A DNA stretch of 64,000 nucleotides from Arthrobacter koreensis (GCF_009193255.1 NZ_WACG01000008.1:99716-163715), one strand, 5' to 3'; shown: positions 1 through 11,209, numbered from the stretch's first letter. Program-made: numbers and translations. Notes: generated by a model not told the origin, from the sequence alone.

Positions 1-697
1 GGACATGGACGCGGCGTCGATCCTTGAGTTCCTGGCACATTACTCCGCCACCGAAGTGCCGCAGCCCCTGCGCTACCTCGTGGAGGACACCGCAGCCCGG
101 CACGGACGCATGCGCATCGGCGCAGCGTGGTCCTACCTGCGCAGCGACGATGAACCCGGGCTGAACGCCCTGATGGCCGATCCCCGGGCCGCCGTGTTGG
201 GCCTGACCCGCCTTGCGCCCACCGTGATCGCCTGCGCGGCGACGCCGCAGGAACTCGCGCTGGCTATCCGCAAACTGGGCTACGCGCCGGTCATGGAGGG
301 GCGCGCCCGTGAAGCGTCCGGTTCCCATGCCCGGCCGCCTGTCCCTGCGCCGTCGTCATCCGCCACGCGCGTCAATCAGTGGGAACTCACCGAGGAAGAC
401 CTCGAGGCGCAGCTCGCTGCGCTGCGCGGGCGCGGCCCCGCCGTGCCCGCCAAGCCGGACGAATCGGTTCCTCTTGTGGGGCTGGAGACCCTCCGCAAGG
501 CCATCCGCACCAAGAGCTCCGTCCGGATGGGTGTGGTGGACAGCCAGGGGAATGAACGCCAGGAGATCTTCGTTCCCTTATCTGTCAGCGACGGGCGGGT
601 GCGGGTCTTCGACCCCCGCCGGGACGTTGAACGCGTAGTGTCGATACATCGGATAATGGATGTGGAAATAGTGGAGGGCAGCCCAGCACATGGTTGA
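1..697 (+). CDS. Helicase-associated domain protein, C-terminal part (5' end outside window)
   Basis: Only the last ~231 codons are present; the reading frame is open to the left edge, so the internal ATG at position 5 is not the real start. The N-terminal part visible resembles the XPB/Ssl2-like helicase-associated family that actinobacteria encode immediately before the XPB helicase. The last ~65 residues, starting around ETLRKAIRTKSSVRMG, look like a WYL-type beta-barrel domain (nucleic-acid or ligand sensing). Its stop overlaps the start of the helicase gene by 8 bp, so the two are probably co-translated and act together in DNA repair. Family assignment comes from protein style and context; the precise role is unknown. 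Confidence 0.8.
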   Translation, partial: DMDAASILEFLAHYSATEVPQPLRYLVEDTAARHGRMRIGAAWSYLRSDDEPGLNALMADPRAAVLGLTRLAPTVIACAATPQELALAIRKLGYAPVMEGRAREASGSHARPPVPAPSSSATRVNQWELTEEDLEAQLAALRGRGPAVPAKPDESVPLVGLETLRKAIRTKSSVRMGVVDSQGNERQEIFVPLSVSDGRVRVFDPRRDVERVVSIHRIMDVEIVEGSPAHG

Positions 698-2336
698 CGG
701 ACCGTTGATCGTCCAAAGCGACAAGACCATCCTGCTGGAAGTGGACCACCCCTCGGCCGTTGAGGCCAGGCACGCGATCGCAGCGTTCGCTGAACTCGAG
801 CGGGCCCCCGAGCACATCCACAGCTACCGGCTGACGCCCCTGGGGCTCTGGAACGCGCGGGCCGCCGGGCTGGACGCCGAACAGGTGCTCAATACCCTGC
901 TCACGTACTCCCGTTTTCCGGTGCCGCACACGCTCCTGGTGGACATTGAAGAAACCATGTCCCGCTACGGGCGGCTGCGGCTGGAAAAGGACCCCCAGCA
1001 CGGGCTGGTTCTGCGCACCAATGACTACCCCGTCCTCGAGGAAGTCCTGCACGCCAAGAAAATCCAGCCGCTGCTCGGTCCGAGGATCGACGGCGAGACC
1101 GTGGTAGTGCAGTCCGCGATGCGCGGCCAGCTGAAACAGCTTCTGCTGAAGCTGGGCTGGCCGGCGGAAGACCTGGCCGGGTACGTGGACGGAACACCGC
1201 ATCCGATCCTGCTGGATGAAGACGGCTGGGCGCTGCGCCCCTACCAGAAGCTGGCCACGGAGAACTTCTGGGCCGGCGGGTCCGGAGTCGTGGTCCTGCC
1301 CTGCGGTGCCGGCAAGACCCTCGTCGGCGCTGCCGCCATGGCCACCAGCTCCACCACCACCCTGATCCTGGTTACCAACACCGTTTCGGCGCGGCAGTGG
1401 AAGGACGAGCTCCTCAAGCGCACGTCGCTCACCGAAGACGAGATCGGCGAGTACTCCGGCGCTGTCAAGGAAGTCCGTCCGGTCACCATCGCCACGTACC
1501 AGGTCCTCACGCTCAAGCGCGGAGGTCTGTATCCGCACCTCGAGCTGCTGGACGCCAATGACTGGGGCCTGATTATTTACGATGAGGTGCACCTGCTCCC
1601 GGCACCAATCTTCCGTATGACGGCAGACCTGCAGGCCCGCCGCCGCCTGGGCCTGACTGCAACACTGGTGCGCGAAGACGGCCGCGAGGGCGAAGTGTTC
1701 TCGCTGATTGGCCCCAAGCGCTACGACGCCCCCTGGAAGGACATCGAAGCGCAGGGCTACATTGCACCGGCGGAGTGCATTGAGGTCCGGGTTGACCTGC
1801 CGCGGGATGAGCGCGTTGCCTATGCCATGGCCGAGGACGGGGACAAGTACCGTCTGTGTTCCACGTCGGAGACGAAGTCCAAGGTGGTTCAGGACCTGGT
1901 GCGGCGGCATGAAGGCGACCAGGTCCTGGTGATCGGGCAGTACATCGATCAGCTGGATGAGCTGGCGGAGCGGCTGGAGGCACCGGTGATCAAAGGTGGA
2001 ACGCCTGTCAAGGAACGCCAGCGCCTCTTCAGCGACTTCCGCGAAGGGAAGCTGAAGACCCTGGTTGTGTCCAAGGTGGCCAACTTCTCCATCGACCTGC
2101 CGGAAGCCTCGGTAGCCATCCAGGTCTCGGGGTCCTTCGGTTCCCGCCAGGAAGAAGCCCAGCGGCTGGGCCGCCTGCTGCGTCCGAAGGCTGACGGCCG
2201 GGCCGCACACTTTTACACCGTCGTCGCGCGGGACACCCTGGACCAGGACTTCGCTGCGAAGCGCCAGCGCTTCCTGGCGGAGCAGGGCTACGCCTATTCC
2301 ATCCAGGACGCCGCGGATATCGAAAAGCCCGCCTAA
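690..2336 (+). CDS. DNA repair helicase XPB (SF2, DEAH-type)
   Basis: A 548-residue superfamily 2 helicase with the XPB layout. An N-terminal XPB-specific domain covers about residues 1-170. Walker A (CGAGKT) lies near residues 204-209, the DEVH box at 298-301, an SAT-like motif (GLTATLVREDGREG) follows, and motif VI (QRLGRLLRP) is near the C terminus. XPB enzymes are ATP-driven 3'-5' DNA translocases; the bacterial versions are thought to act in repair. The ATG at 690 overlaps the upstream partner gene by 8 bp, indicating an operon. Length and motif order are normal and nothing is missing. Confident family call; the repair pathway in this organism is inferred. Confidence 0.95.
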   Translation: MVDGPLIVQSDKTILLEVDHPSAVEARHAIAAFAELERAPEHIHSYRLTPLGLWNARAAGLDAEQVLNTLLTYSRFPVPHTLLVDIEETMSRYGRLRLEKDPQHGLVLRTNDYPVLEEVLHAKKIQPLLGPRIDGETVVVQSAMRGQLKQLLLKLGWPAEDLAGYVDGTPHPILLDEDGWALRPYQKLATENFWAGGSGVVVLPCGAGKTLVGAAAMATSSTTTLILVTNTVSARQWKDELLKRTSLTEDEIGEYSGAVKEVRPVTIATYQVLTLKRGGLYPHLELLDANDWGLIIYDEVHLLPAPIFRMTADLQARRRLGLTATLVREDGREGEVFSLIGPKRYDAPWKDIEAQGYIAPAECIEVRVDLPRDERVAYAMAEDGDKYRLCSTSETKSKVVQDLVRRHEGDQVLVIGQYIDQLDELAERLEAPVIKGGTPVKERQRLFSDFREGKLKTLVVSKVANFSIDLPEASVAIQVSGSFGSRQEEAQRLGRLLRPKADGRAAHFYTVVARDTLDQDFAAKRQRFLAEQGYAYSIQDAADIEKPA

Positions 2337-2487
2337 CCGAGGCACCGGATTTCCGTCCCGCCTCATGCGTCCCGGCAGCGTCACATAATGGCGCCCGCGG
2401 ATTGGCAGCGGATATCTTGAAAATGCTTCCGGGCGCGCTTCCGCGCGGCTTCGGGCATCCACGTCCCGCCGAGCCGGATCCTGCCAC

Positions 2488-5093
2488 ATGCCGCACTTCG
2501 CCGTAGTCCCGGGCCCCCCGCGCCCGAATCCGCTCGTTCTCTCCCGCGCCAGGCTGCTCGGCGCGCTCGACGACGCCGCTGCTGCGCCGCTGCTGCGCCG
2601 CTGACGATCCTGCGCGCTCCGGAGGGCGCTGGTAAAACCACTCTTCTCCAGGACTGGACCGCTGCACGGGAGCGGACTGCAGCCTGGGTTTCGGCCCGAA
2701 GGAGCCCGCTGGCTCCCGCGGAACAGTCCGCCGGCCCGTCCGCCGACTTCCTCACCGCGCTGCTTGCCGGGGCGTTCGATGTACAGGACCCGGAAGAGGC
2801 GGTCCTGGTTGAGGAGGTGGCACGGGAGGCGGCCGACGGCGCTGGGCTCGGTTCCGTGCTTCCCCGGCTGGCACATCTGGCTGCCAGGAACCTGCTGATC
2901 CTGGAGGACCTCCATCTCGCCACCGGCTTCCCGGCTGAGGACCTGCTGCTGGACCTCCTGCGAGCGATGCCCGGCCTGCGGATCATAGCCAGCACGGCGT
3001 CCCTGGGAAGTATCGAAGTGCGCAGGCCGCTTCTCGAACTGGACATCGCGGTGATCGGTCCGGCGCAGCTGGCGTTCACCACGGAGGAATGCGAACACGC
3101 CCTGGCCGGTACCACGCTGCAGGACCAGGCGGAGGAGGTCCAAAGACTGACCGGCGGACTGCCGCGCTGGGTTCGATTTTTGGTCCTCTCCTCCTCCGCC
3201 GCTGCGCGCAGCCGTCCGGGACGGCAGCTTTCCGCCGTGCTGGACGCCGGGGCTGCGGACCTCGCTGCTCTGTTGTCCCCGCCCGCTGTCTCCGCCGGAT
3301 TCGCCGAGTTCCTGCTGGGTGCCTCCGTGCCGGAGGAGCTGCCTGCTGCCCTTGCAGCCCGTATAGGCGGCGGGCAGGACGTGGAGGAGATGCTCAGAGA
3401 CGCTGAACAAAGAGGCTTCCTCACCCGCACAGCCGACGGCGGCGCCGCGGTAGTCCCGCTCCTGCGCCGCGCCGTCCTGGCCAGCGCGGGTAAGACTTCC
3501 CCGGCACCTCTGCACGCCCTGCAAGAACTCTGCGGACGGTACTTCCTGGCGCAGGGACAGACCCTTGAAGCGCTTCGCCACGCTATGGCGGTGGACAGCC
3601 TGGACCTGGCCACGGACGTCATCCGTCACCATGCCCTGGAACTGTTCACCTTTCACGGTCCCGAGACGAGGAAGCTCCTGGAAGGCGTATCCCTGCGCCG
3701 GCTGGCCCGGCAGCCGGCTCCCGCCCTTGCCCTCGCTGTCCTCTACAACTCCTCAGCTTTTCGCCGCATTCGCGGTGCGGAACTGGCAACCCTGGCGATG
3801 TCCGGCGCACGGGCCATCTTCCGGGCCATGCCCGCAGCCGAGCGGTTGCTGCTCATCCTGGTTGAGGCAGTCACCCTTCGCGGGAGCGGCCAGATAGATA
3901 AGTCAGCGGCCCGCGCAAGGACCGGGCTGCAGACCTACCTGGAAATGCCCCTGGCCGAACGCGAGAGGATCGGCCCGCTCGAATCCGTCGCCATCGCGCA
4001 CCTGGGAATCTCGCTGTGGCGGGACGGGGCCACGGAGGAAGCCGAAAACGCGTTCACGCGGGCGGCTTCACTGGCAGCGGCGCAGCACCAGCCGGACTAT
4101 GAAGGCTACTACCACTCCCTCAGCGCCTGCATCCTGGCCGGCCGCGGTGACCTGACCGGCGCTGCCCAGTTCCTGCAGCGCTGCAGCAACCTGGGCTGGG
4201 GCAGCGGCGAACTGCATCATTATTCGGTAACGCCCCTTCGGCTGGCCCAGGCGATGACCGCGCTGGAGGCCGGGGAACCCGCTGCCGCCAAAGCAGCCCT
4301 GTCCGGCGTCCTGGACCAGGCAGACACCATGGAACTGTGGCCGCGGGTCAGATACCTGGACGCCCTCGCTGACCTGGCTGCAGGCAACCCGGCACCGGCC
4401 GCTGCACGGCTTGAAGAAGTCCTCGCCAACAAGTCCGGGCTTCCGCCCATCAGCGGGCCCGAACACGCGCTGCTGGTCCGGGCGCAATCACTCCTGTTGC
4501 TGGCGGGCGGGCTGCCGGGCCGAGCCCTGACTGCGGCCGAAAGCCTGCCCACCCCCGAACGGGACCTGGTGACGGCACGTATCCATCTCGCAACCGGACA
4601 GGCCGGCAAGACCCTCAGCACCGTTATCCGGTCTGGCGCCGGTGGTTCGCTCCGTGAGCAGGCAGAGGTGGCAGGACTGTCGGTTGCTGCCCGTCTGCAG
4701 CTGGAATCCGGGTTGGCGCCGGGGGTGATACTGGAGCTTGCCCGTTTGTCGGTGCTGTACCGGGAGCACGGCCTCAGGCTGTCCACGGCACTCCTGCCCG
4801 CAGCGGATCTTGAACGCGTTCGGAACGCCGCCGCGGCAACCGGGCACGACGTCGGGCTGGACCCCTTTCCGAAGAACATCATTAACAGCACGGCGGGCAT
4901 GCCTGACCTGACATCCCGTGAGCTGGCGATCCTGAACTCGCTGGTCCGGTCGGGTTCCCTCGCTGAGATAGCAGGCATGCACTTCGTTTCAGTAAACACG
5001 GTCAAATCGCAGCTCCGCGGGCTTTACCGCAAGCTCGGTGTCGCCGGCCGGGACGAGGCTGTGAATGAGGCGCTGCGCAGGGGCCTGCTCTAG
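2488..5093 (+). pseudogene. LAL-type LuxR-family ATPase regulator, frameshifted by an 11-bp duplication
   Basis: Translated from ATG 2488, one frame gives an N terminus ending ...RARLLGALDDAAAAPL, then runs into a stop at 2602. The continuation TILRAPEGAGKTTLLQDW (Walker A) lies in another frame and runs to 5093. Removing one 11-bp copy at 2578-2599 fuses the two into a single 864-codon ORF, normal for LAL regulators: P-loop ATPase at the N terminus, long helical TPR-like middle, and LuxR helix-turn-helix over the last ~60 residues (SRELAILNSLVRSG...NTVKSQLRGLYRKLGV). As it stands, only a shorter protein from GTG 2817, without the P-loop, could be made from the 3' frame. It is a disrupted gene, a reversible off state, or a sequencing error. 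Target genes are unknown. Confidence 0.8.
2578..2599 (+). repeat. 11-bp tandem duplication inside the LAL regulator gene
   Basis: The unit GCTGCTGCGCC occurs twice head to tail, at 2578-2588 and 2589-2599, followed by GCTGACG. Eleven is not a multiple of three, so the second copy shifts the frame and creates a TGA at 2602-2604. A single copy would read D-D-A-A-A-A-P-L-T-I-L, the expected linker before the P-loop strand. Confidence 0.9.
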
Positions 5094-5095
5094 CC

Positions 5096-5132
5096 GGGAA
5101 TCCAGGCTCCGCCAAACGAAGCCTGGATTCCC
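5096..5132 (+). terminator. Stem-loop after the LAL regulator gene
   Basis: A perfect 13-bp inverted repeat (GGGAATCCAGGCT / AGCCTGGATTCCC) with an 11-nt loop begins 3 nt after the stop codon. There is no clear T-run after it. The position suggests a transcription terminator or an mRNA 3' stabiliser. Confidence 0.6.
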
Positions 5133-5223
5133 GCAGGCGGCCTCCGGGCGTTGGGGTACCGGGTTGCCGCTGTGTGCCGGGGGCGCCGGGTTGGGGTCCG
5201 GCCGCGCTCCGGCGGTTCTGGGG

Positions 5224-5463
5224 TCAGGCGCTGGTTGCAGCCTGGGGTGGCGGAGTCTCCTGCTGCCGGTAAAAGCTCACGGGCCAGTGTCCGGCGATCA
5301 CGGCACGTACCGGGGCAGTCCCCAGCGGTCCAGCCTCGGCGGCCCCACCGTCGCGAACCGCCGGTCTGGCCGCGGAGAGCCCGTCCAGGGGCAGCACCGC
5401 CCCGGCGTCGTCTTCGGCCCGAGGGACCAGGCGGTGCCTGTACCCAGGCGAAGTTCCCAGCAT
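5224..5463 (-). CDS. Small hypothetical protein (79 aa)
   Basis: The 571-bp stretch between the regulator at 5093 and the response regulator at 5665 otherwise lacks a clear gene. This minus-strand frame has an ATG at 5463 preceded by a purine-rich GGAGAAAGCGGAAAACAG that could serve as ribosome binding site, and strongly G/C-biased third positions like its neighbours. The product is Ala/Pro/Gly-rich and ends with a hydrophobic/aromatic patch (VIAGHWPVSFYRQQE) that looks like real protein. No domain is recognised. Several overlapping frames are also open here, so the call is tentative. Confidence 0.4.
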   Translation of the reverse strand: MLGTSPGYRHRLVPRAEDDAGAVLPLDGLSAARPAVRDGGAAEAGPLGTAPVRAVIAGHWPVSFYRQQETPPPQAATSA

Positions 5464-5664
5464 CTGTTTTCCGCTTTCTCCGGTACGTCCGCGCTTGCGC
5501 TTTCACTCAATACTCTCGTTCGGCGGGTATCGAGTGTCCGGATCAGGCAGGGTTTCATCCTGCACTTCACCCCACCCGGCTGGCTCAAAGCTCCCGCTAT
5601 CCATCCAGCAGACGCTGAGTTAGCATTCAGGGAACCATCAGCCAAATGCTAGAAACTAGGACAC

Positions 5665-6375
5665 GTGACTAAATCTGCTCCTGAGGCCAGGCTCCTTGTT
5701 GTCGATGATGAACCCAACATCCGTGAGCTGCTCTCGACGTCGCTGCGCTTTGCCGGCTTCGACGTCGTAGCTGCGGGTAACGGCCGGGAAGCCCTGGCCG
5801 CAGTTGATGAGCACAGTCCGGATCTGGCTGTGCTGGACGTGATGCTGCCGGATATGGACGGCTTCACGCTGACCCGCCGGCTGCGCGCGGCGGGACGCCA
5901 CTTCCCGGTGGTGTTCCTGACGGCCCGGGACGATACCGAAGACAAGGTCACCGGCCTCACCGTGGGCGGGGATGACTACGTCACCAAGCCATTCAGCCTC
6001 GACGAGGTTGTGGCCCGGATCCGAGCCGTCCTGCGACGCACCCAGCCCCTCGATGACGACGACGCCGTGATCCGGGTGGAAGACCTGGAGCTCGACGACG
6101 ATGCGCACGAGGTGCGGCGCGGCGGCGTCACGATCGAACTGTCCCCCACCGAGTTCAAGCTGCTCCGCTACCTGATGCTGAACCCCAACCGGGTCCTTTC
6201 CAAGGCGCAGATCCTCGACCACGTGTGGGAGTACGACTTCAACGGCGATGCGTCGATTGTCGAGTCCTACATCTCCTACCTTCGCCGTAAGATCGACAGC
6301 AGCCCGGATGCCCCCGCCCTGATCCAGACCAAGCGCGGCGTGGGTTACCTGCTGCGCACGACGGAGAAGCGCTAA
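5665..6375 (+). CDS. OmpR-family response regulator
   Basis: A 236-residue two-component response regulator. The receiver domain (about 8-122) has the acidic pair D14/D15, phospho-acceptor D58 in LAVLDVMLPDMDG, T86 and K108 (YVTKPF). The C-terminal winged helix (about 135-232) has the typical end RRKIDSSPDAPALIQTKRGVGYLLR. The start is GTG 5665 with an AGG five bases upstream. The cognate histidine kinase follows 3 bp later, so the pair is one operon. The style is that of actinobacterial MprA/TrcR-like regulators; the stimulus and regulon are not evident from sequence. Confidence 0.95.
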   Translation: MTKSAPEARLLVVDDEPNIRELLSTSLRFAGFDVVAAGNGREALAAVDEHSPDLAVLDVMLPDMDGFTLTRRLRAAGRHFPVVFLTARDDTEDKVTGLTVGGDDYVTKPFSLDEVVARIRAVLRRTQPLDDDDAVIRVEDLELDDDAHEVRRGGVTIELSPTEFKLLRYLMLNPNRVLSKAQILDHVWEYDFNGDASIVESYISYLRRKIDSSPDAPALIQTKRGVGYLLRTTEKR

Positions 6376-6378
6376 GCC

Positions 6379-7863
6379 TTGCTCCGCCGCTGGAAGTCCG
6401 CCTCGCTGCGTTCGCAGCTGGTGGTCATCATGGCCGTACTGATGGTGGTGACCGTCACCATCACGGGCCTCGCCACCATCTATGTCCTGCGCCAGATCCT
6501 CATCAGCCGCCTGGATACCGATATCCAGGACAACGCGGGTGCGATTTCCCGGTACCTGGTCTCCGGCAGCCCCACCACTGACGCCTCCCTTTTCCGTTTC
6601 TACGGTCTTTACCTGAATGAAGATGGAAGTCACGGACCGGAGACCCACTCCGAGCCGACCTTTGATATCCCGGTTATTGACAACCTGACCGCAGCGGACG
6701 TTGATGCCATGGGAGGACGGGGATTCGACGTCCCCGGTACGGCACCCGGCAGCAAGGGCTGGCGGGTGATGGTCTTCCACATTGCCAATTTTCCCGGCTC
6801 GATAGCCGTCGCCGTGCCGCTGGATTCGGTAGCCGAAACCGTGGATGAAGCGGCGTCGCTGGTCTTTTCGGTGGGATTGCTGGGAACGCTGGGAGCTACC
6901 GGAATTGCCTACTGGGCCGTGACCCGCCAGTTCAGGCCCCTGAGCCACGTGGAGAAGACGGCGGCGGCCATTGCCGCCGGGGATCTTTCCCGCCGTGTCG
7001 AAGTAGGCAATCCTGCCACCGAAATCGGCCGGCTTTCCCGGTCCCTTAACGCCATGCTGGCGCACATCGAAACGGCCTTCGCCGCCCGGACTGCCTCTGA
7101 GCAGAAAATGCGCCGGTTCGTCCAGGACGCGTCCCACGAACTGCGCACTCCGCTGGTGACAATCCGCGGCTTCTCCGAGCTTTACCGACAAGGCGCGCTG
7201 CAGAAACCCGAGGACGTCAGCGCCGCGATGGGACGTATCGAGAGCGAGGCCAAGCGCATGGGCCAGCTCGTGGAAGACCTGCTGACACTGGCACGCGTGG
7301 ATGAACAGCGTCCGCTGGAATACGGCCCGGTGGATCTGATGATCCTGGGCAACGACGCCGCCCTGGACGCCCGTGCCAGCGCACCGGACCGGGACATCCG
7401 CGTGATTGGCCTGGACGGCAGTGCGCCGCGCAGTGCACCCACCATGGGTGACGAGGCAAGGCTGCGGCAGGTGGTTGCCAACCTGATGACCAATGCCCTC
7501 CGGTACACCCCGGGCGGCAGCCCCATCGAGGTGGCCGTCGGTGTGGCACCGGTGATCCATGACCGCATGGACGCCGTGCTGGAAGTCAGGGACCACGGTC
7601 CCGGAATCTCCGAAGAGGATGCCGCCCGGGTCTTCGAGCGCTTCTACCGGGCGGATTCCTCCCGATACCGCGAAACCGGCGGCACCGGCCTGGGACTGGC
7701 AATCGTGGCGGCGCTCGTGGCGCAGCATGACGGCACCGTCCGGCTCACGGAAACCGAGGGAGGCGGTGCCACCATGTCCATTCGCCTTCCCTACAATTCG
7801 CCCGACGGTGCGCCGGAGCACGAGCCCGCCGAAGACGAGGACGGGGACCACCCCGAGGACTAG
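6379..7863 (+). CDS. Sensor histidine kinase (HAMP, HisKA, HATPase)
   Basis: A 494-residue membrane sensor kinase, partner of the response regulator 3 bp upstream. Two transmembrane segments (about 15-38 and 158-180) enclose an extracytoplasmic sensor domain of ~120 residues. They are followed by HAMP (about 180-233), HisKA with the phospho-accepting H253 (DASHELRTPL), and an HATPase domain with N box (NLMTNALRYTPG), G1 (DHGPGISEED) and G2 (GGTGLGLAIV). The start is TTG 6379; no better-placed ATG is available in frame. The C terminus is an acidic tail (EHEPAEDEDGDHPED). The ligand is unknown. Confidence 0.93.
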   Translation: MLRRWKSASLRSQLVVIMAVLMVVTVTITGLATIYVLRQILISRLDTDIQDNAGAISRYLVSGSPTTDASLFRFYGLYLNEDGSHGPETHSEPTFDIPVIDNLTAADVDAMGGRGFDVPGTAPGSKGWRVMVFHIANFPGSIAVAVPLDSVAETVDEAASLVFSVGLLGTLGATGIAYWAVTRQFRPLSHVEKTAAAIAAGDLSRRVEVGNPATEIGRLSRSLNAMLAHIETAFAARTASEQKMRRFVQDASHELRTPLVTIRGFSELYRQGALQKPEDVSAAMGRIESEAKRMGQLVEDLLTLARVDEQRPLEYGPVDLMILGNDAALDARASAPDRDIRVIGLDGSAPRSAPTMGDEARLRQVVANLMTNALRYTPGGSPIEVAVGVAPVIHDRMDAVLEVRDHGPGISEEDAARVFERFYRADSSRYRETGGTGLGLAIVAALVAQHDGTVRLTETEGGGATMSIRLPYNSPDGAPEHEPAEDEDGDHPED

Positions 7864-8049
7864 CCCGACGATGGCTTGACCGGCTGCGGATCCACCTGCC
7901 GCCCACCGTTCCTGCACAGCTTGCGCCGCACTGCCCCGCGGGCCCGGGCTGTGTACGGCCGAACGGCGTGCAGGCCACCTTTTGCGTTCCGCACGTAGCG
8001 TTCCCTGCCTAGGACCGCACCGGGCGGTCCCTGGAAGCGGAGGCGATCC

Positions 8050-8340
8050 ATGGCTGGCTTTTTCGTAGACAGCGACATTCTGGCGGCCCGAAGTGCCGAA
8101 GTCCGGGGGACCATCGAACGGCTGCAGGCAGACGTCAACGCCATGCAGGCGAGCCTGGTCTCGCTGGGCGAATCCTGGCAGGGCCAGGCTGCGGCAAACT
8201 TCCAGCTGCTCATCACGGACTGGAGGGCAACCCAGGCCCGCGTGGAGGAATCCCTGGCCAGCATCAACCAGGGGCTCGCCTACGCCTCGGCACAATACGC
8301 CGATACAGAGGCTGCGAATACGGCGCTCTTTATGCGCTAG
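8050..8340 (+). CDS. WXG100 (ESAT-6-like) protein, possible type VII secretion substrate
   Basis: This 96-residue, cysteine-free, helical protein has the W43-Q44-G45 turn between two amphipathic helices that defines WXG100 proteins. Such proteins dimerise and are exported by type VII (ESX) machines. A good ribosome binding site (GGAGG) lies six to seven bases before the ATG. No EccC-type ATPase, membrane component or second WXG100 partner is nearby, so its secretion system, if any, lies outside the window. It sits 186 bp after the sensor kinase gene on the same strand and may have its own promoter. Confidence 0.88.
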   Translation: MAGFFVDSDILAARSAEVRGTIERLQADVNAMQASLVSLGESWQGQAAANFQLLITDWRATQARVEESLASINQGLAYASAQYADTEAANTALFMR

Positions 8341-8469
8341 CCGGGCGCTGGCGCGGCGGGCCTCTTCGGACGCTGGTGCACCGGGTCAACTCAGAGGGCA
8401 CTCGAGCCCTTGTGCAGGGCCCGCCCCGGGAGGAAGGCAGGACCGCTGCAGCACGTTCTGGACACAACG

Positions 8470-8503
8470 CAGGAGCGCGGCACCCGAAGGTACCGCGCTC
8501 CTG
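8470..8503. terminator. Hairpin terminator between the WXG100 gene and groEL
   Basis: An 11-bp inverted repeat (CAGGAGCGCGG / CCGCGCTCCTG) with a 12-nt loop sits between the convergent WXG100 and groEL genes, about 40 bp past the groEL stop. It is likely a shared or groEL terminator; no strong T-run is seen. Confidence 0.6.
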
Positions 8504-8544
8504 TGCAGAGGCATGCAGCCGGGCGAACCGGCCGGGGATGGGGA

Positions 8545-10360
<1,816 letters not shown>

Positions 10361-10365
10361 CTCAA

Positions 10366-10394
10366 TAATTAGCACTCCCAACCTTTGAGTGCAA
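10366..10394 (-). promoter_or_regulatory. Predicted sigma-A-type promoter of groEL
   Basis: On the minus strand, TTGCAC (10394-10389), a 17-bp spacer and TAATTA (10371-10366) form a good housekeeping promoter. It would give a 5' untranslated leader of roughly 175 nt before the groEL ATG at 10182. CIRCE 2 covers the -35, spacer and part of the -10. Confidence 0.65.
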
Positions 10395-10395
10395 G
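10369..10395. promoter_or_regulatory. CIRCE element 2 (HrcA operator)
   Basis: TTAGCACTC-N9-GAGTGCAAG matches the CIRCE consensus in 16 of 18 arm positions. Its centre is 35 bp from that of CIRCE 1, and it overlaps the predicted groEL promoter. The rest of the 417-bp gap to the TM2 gene at 10600 shows no gene. Confidence 0.88.
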
Positions 10396-10599
10396 CAGTC
10401 ACGGCGGCCTGTGACCGGCACCGCGCCCCCTTCCTCATGGCCGGATTGGAAACCCTGCCCGATTCTGCGGGGCGGCAGCCCGGAAGGGCGCGCTCCAGCG
10501 TAGATTAGGATCAGCACGGCCGGTCACGCCTCGGCGGCACCACGGCACCGTGATCAGCAAGCGACGTGCTCAGCGAACGACGATGCCAAGGAGCAGGCC

Positions 10600-11163
10600 A
10601 TGGCGCCCAACCAGCCCCCGAACCATTCTTCTCCCCTCGACGGCGAGGCAGACGGGACCCGCGCGCCCGAAGCCCACGGTGCCAGCGCGGCTCCGCCCCC
10701 TTATGGCACGCCGCCGGGCGAGTACGCGTCCGAGGCCGGAACAGGTTCAGTTCCCGGGTCCTCCCAGCATCCCGGTTATCCCGCGGGCGGCTACCAGCAG
10801 GCCGGCAGCCAGAGTGGATACCAGCAGTACCAGCAGGGACCTCCGGCAGCGAACTACCAGCCCGGGTATTCCCAGGGCTATCAGCCCGGGTACCCGCATG
10901 GCTACCCTGCGGGTGCTCCTGCTCCATACGGATGGGTCGAGCCCAAGTCGCGGCTTGCTGCAGGCCTGCTGGGCATTTTCCTCGGCGGGCTCGGCATCCA
11001 CCGGTTTTACCTCGGCTACACCACGCTGGGAATCGTGCAGCTCCTGGTAACCCTGTTCACGTTCGGCTTCGCCGCTATCTGGGGGTTCGTTGAAGGGATC
11101 ATGATCCTGGCCGGAGCGCAGTCGTTCCGGACAGATGCCCGCGGAGTTCCGCTCCGGGAGTAA
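10600..11163 (+). CDS. TM2 domain membrane protein with Gly/Tyr/Pro/Gln-rich N terminus
   Basis: A 187-residue protein. The first ~110 residues are disordered and rich in G, Y, P and Q, with repeated short units such as YQPGYSQGYQPGYPHGYP. The rest is a TM2 domain: KSRLAAGLLGIFLGGLGIHRFYLG, then a second hydrophobic segment, then a short charged tail. TM2 proteins are small two-helix membrane proteins of poorly defined function. The ATG at 10600 follows an AAGGAGCAGGCC purine-rich site. It is a single gene followed by a strong terminator. A similar layout (disordered Pro/Gln-rich N terminus plus two helices) is seen in the DUF4190 gene at 58.4 kb. Confidence 0.9.
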   Translation: MAPNQPPNHSSPLDGEADGTRAPEAHGASAAPPPYGTPPGEYASEAGTGSVPGSSQHPGYPAGGYQQAGSQSGYQQYQQGPPAANYQPGYSQGYQPGYPHGYPAGAPAPYGWVEPKSRLAAGLLGIFLGGLGIHRFYLGYTTLGIVQLLVTLFTFGFAAIWGFVEGIMILAGAQSFRTDARGVPLRE

Positions 11164-11209
11164 GCGCCGCTCGCGAGCAGGCTCGGCATCCGCCAAGACC
11201 AGGCGACTA

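Noticed and set aside
585..3656. Long minus-strand frame of ~1,000 codons opposite the XPB helicase
   Set aside because: It is the antisense shadow of a GC-rich gene; its translation has no family pattern and runs across two plus-strand genes.
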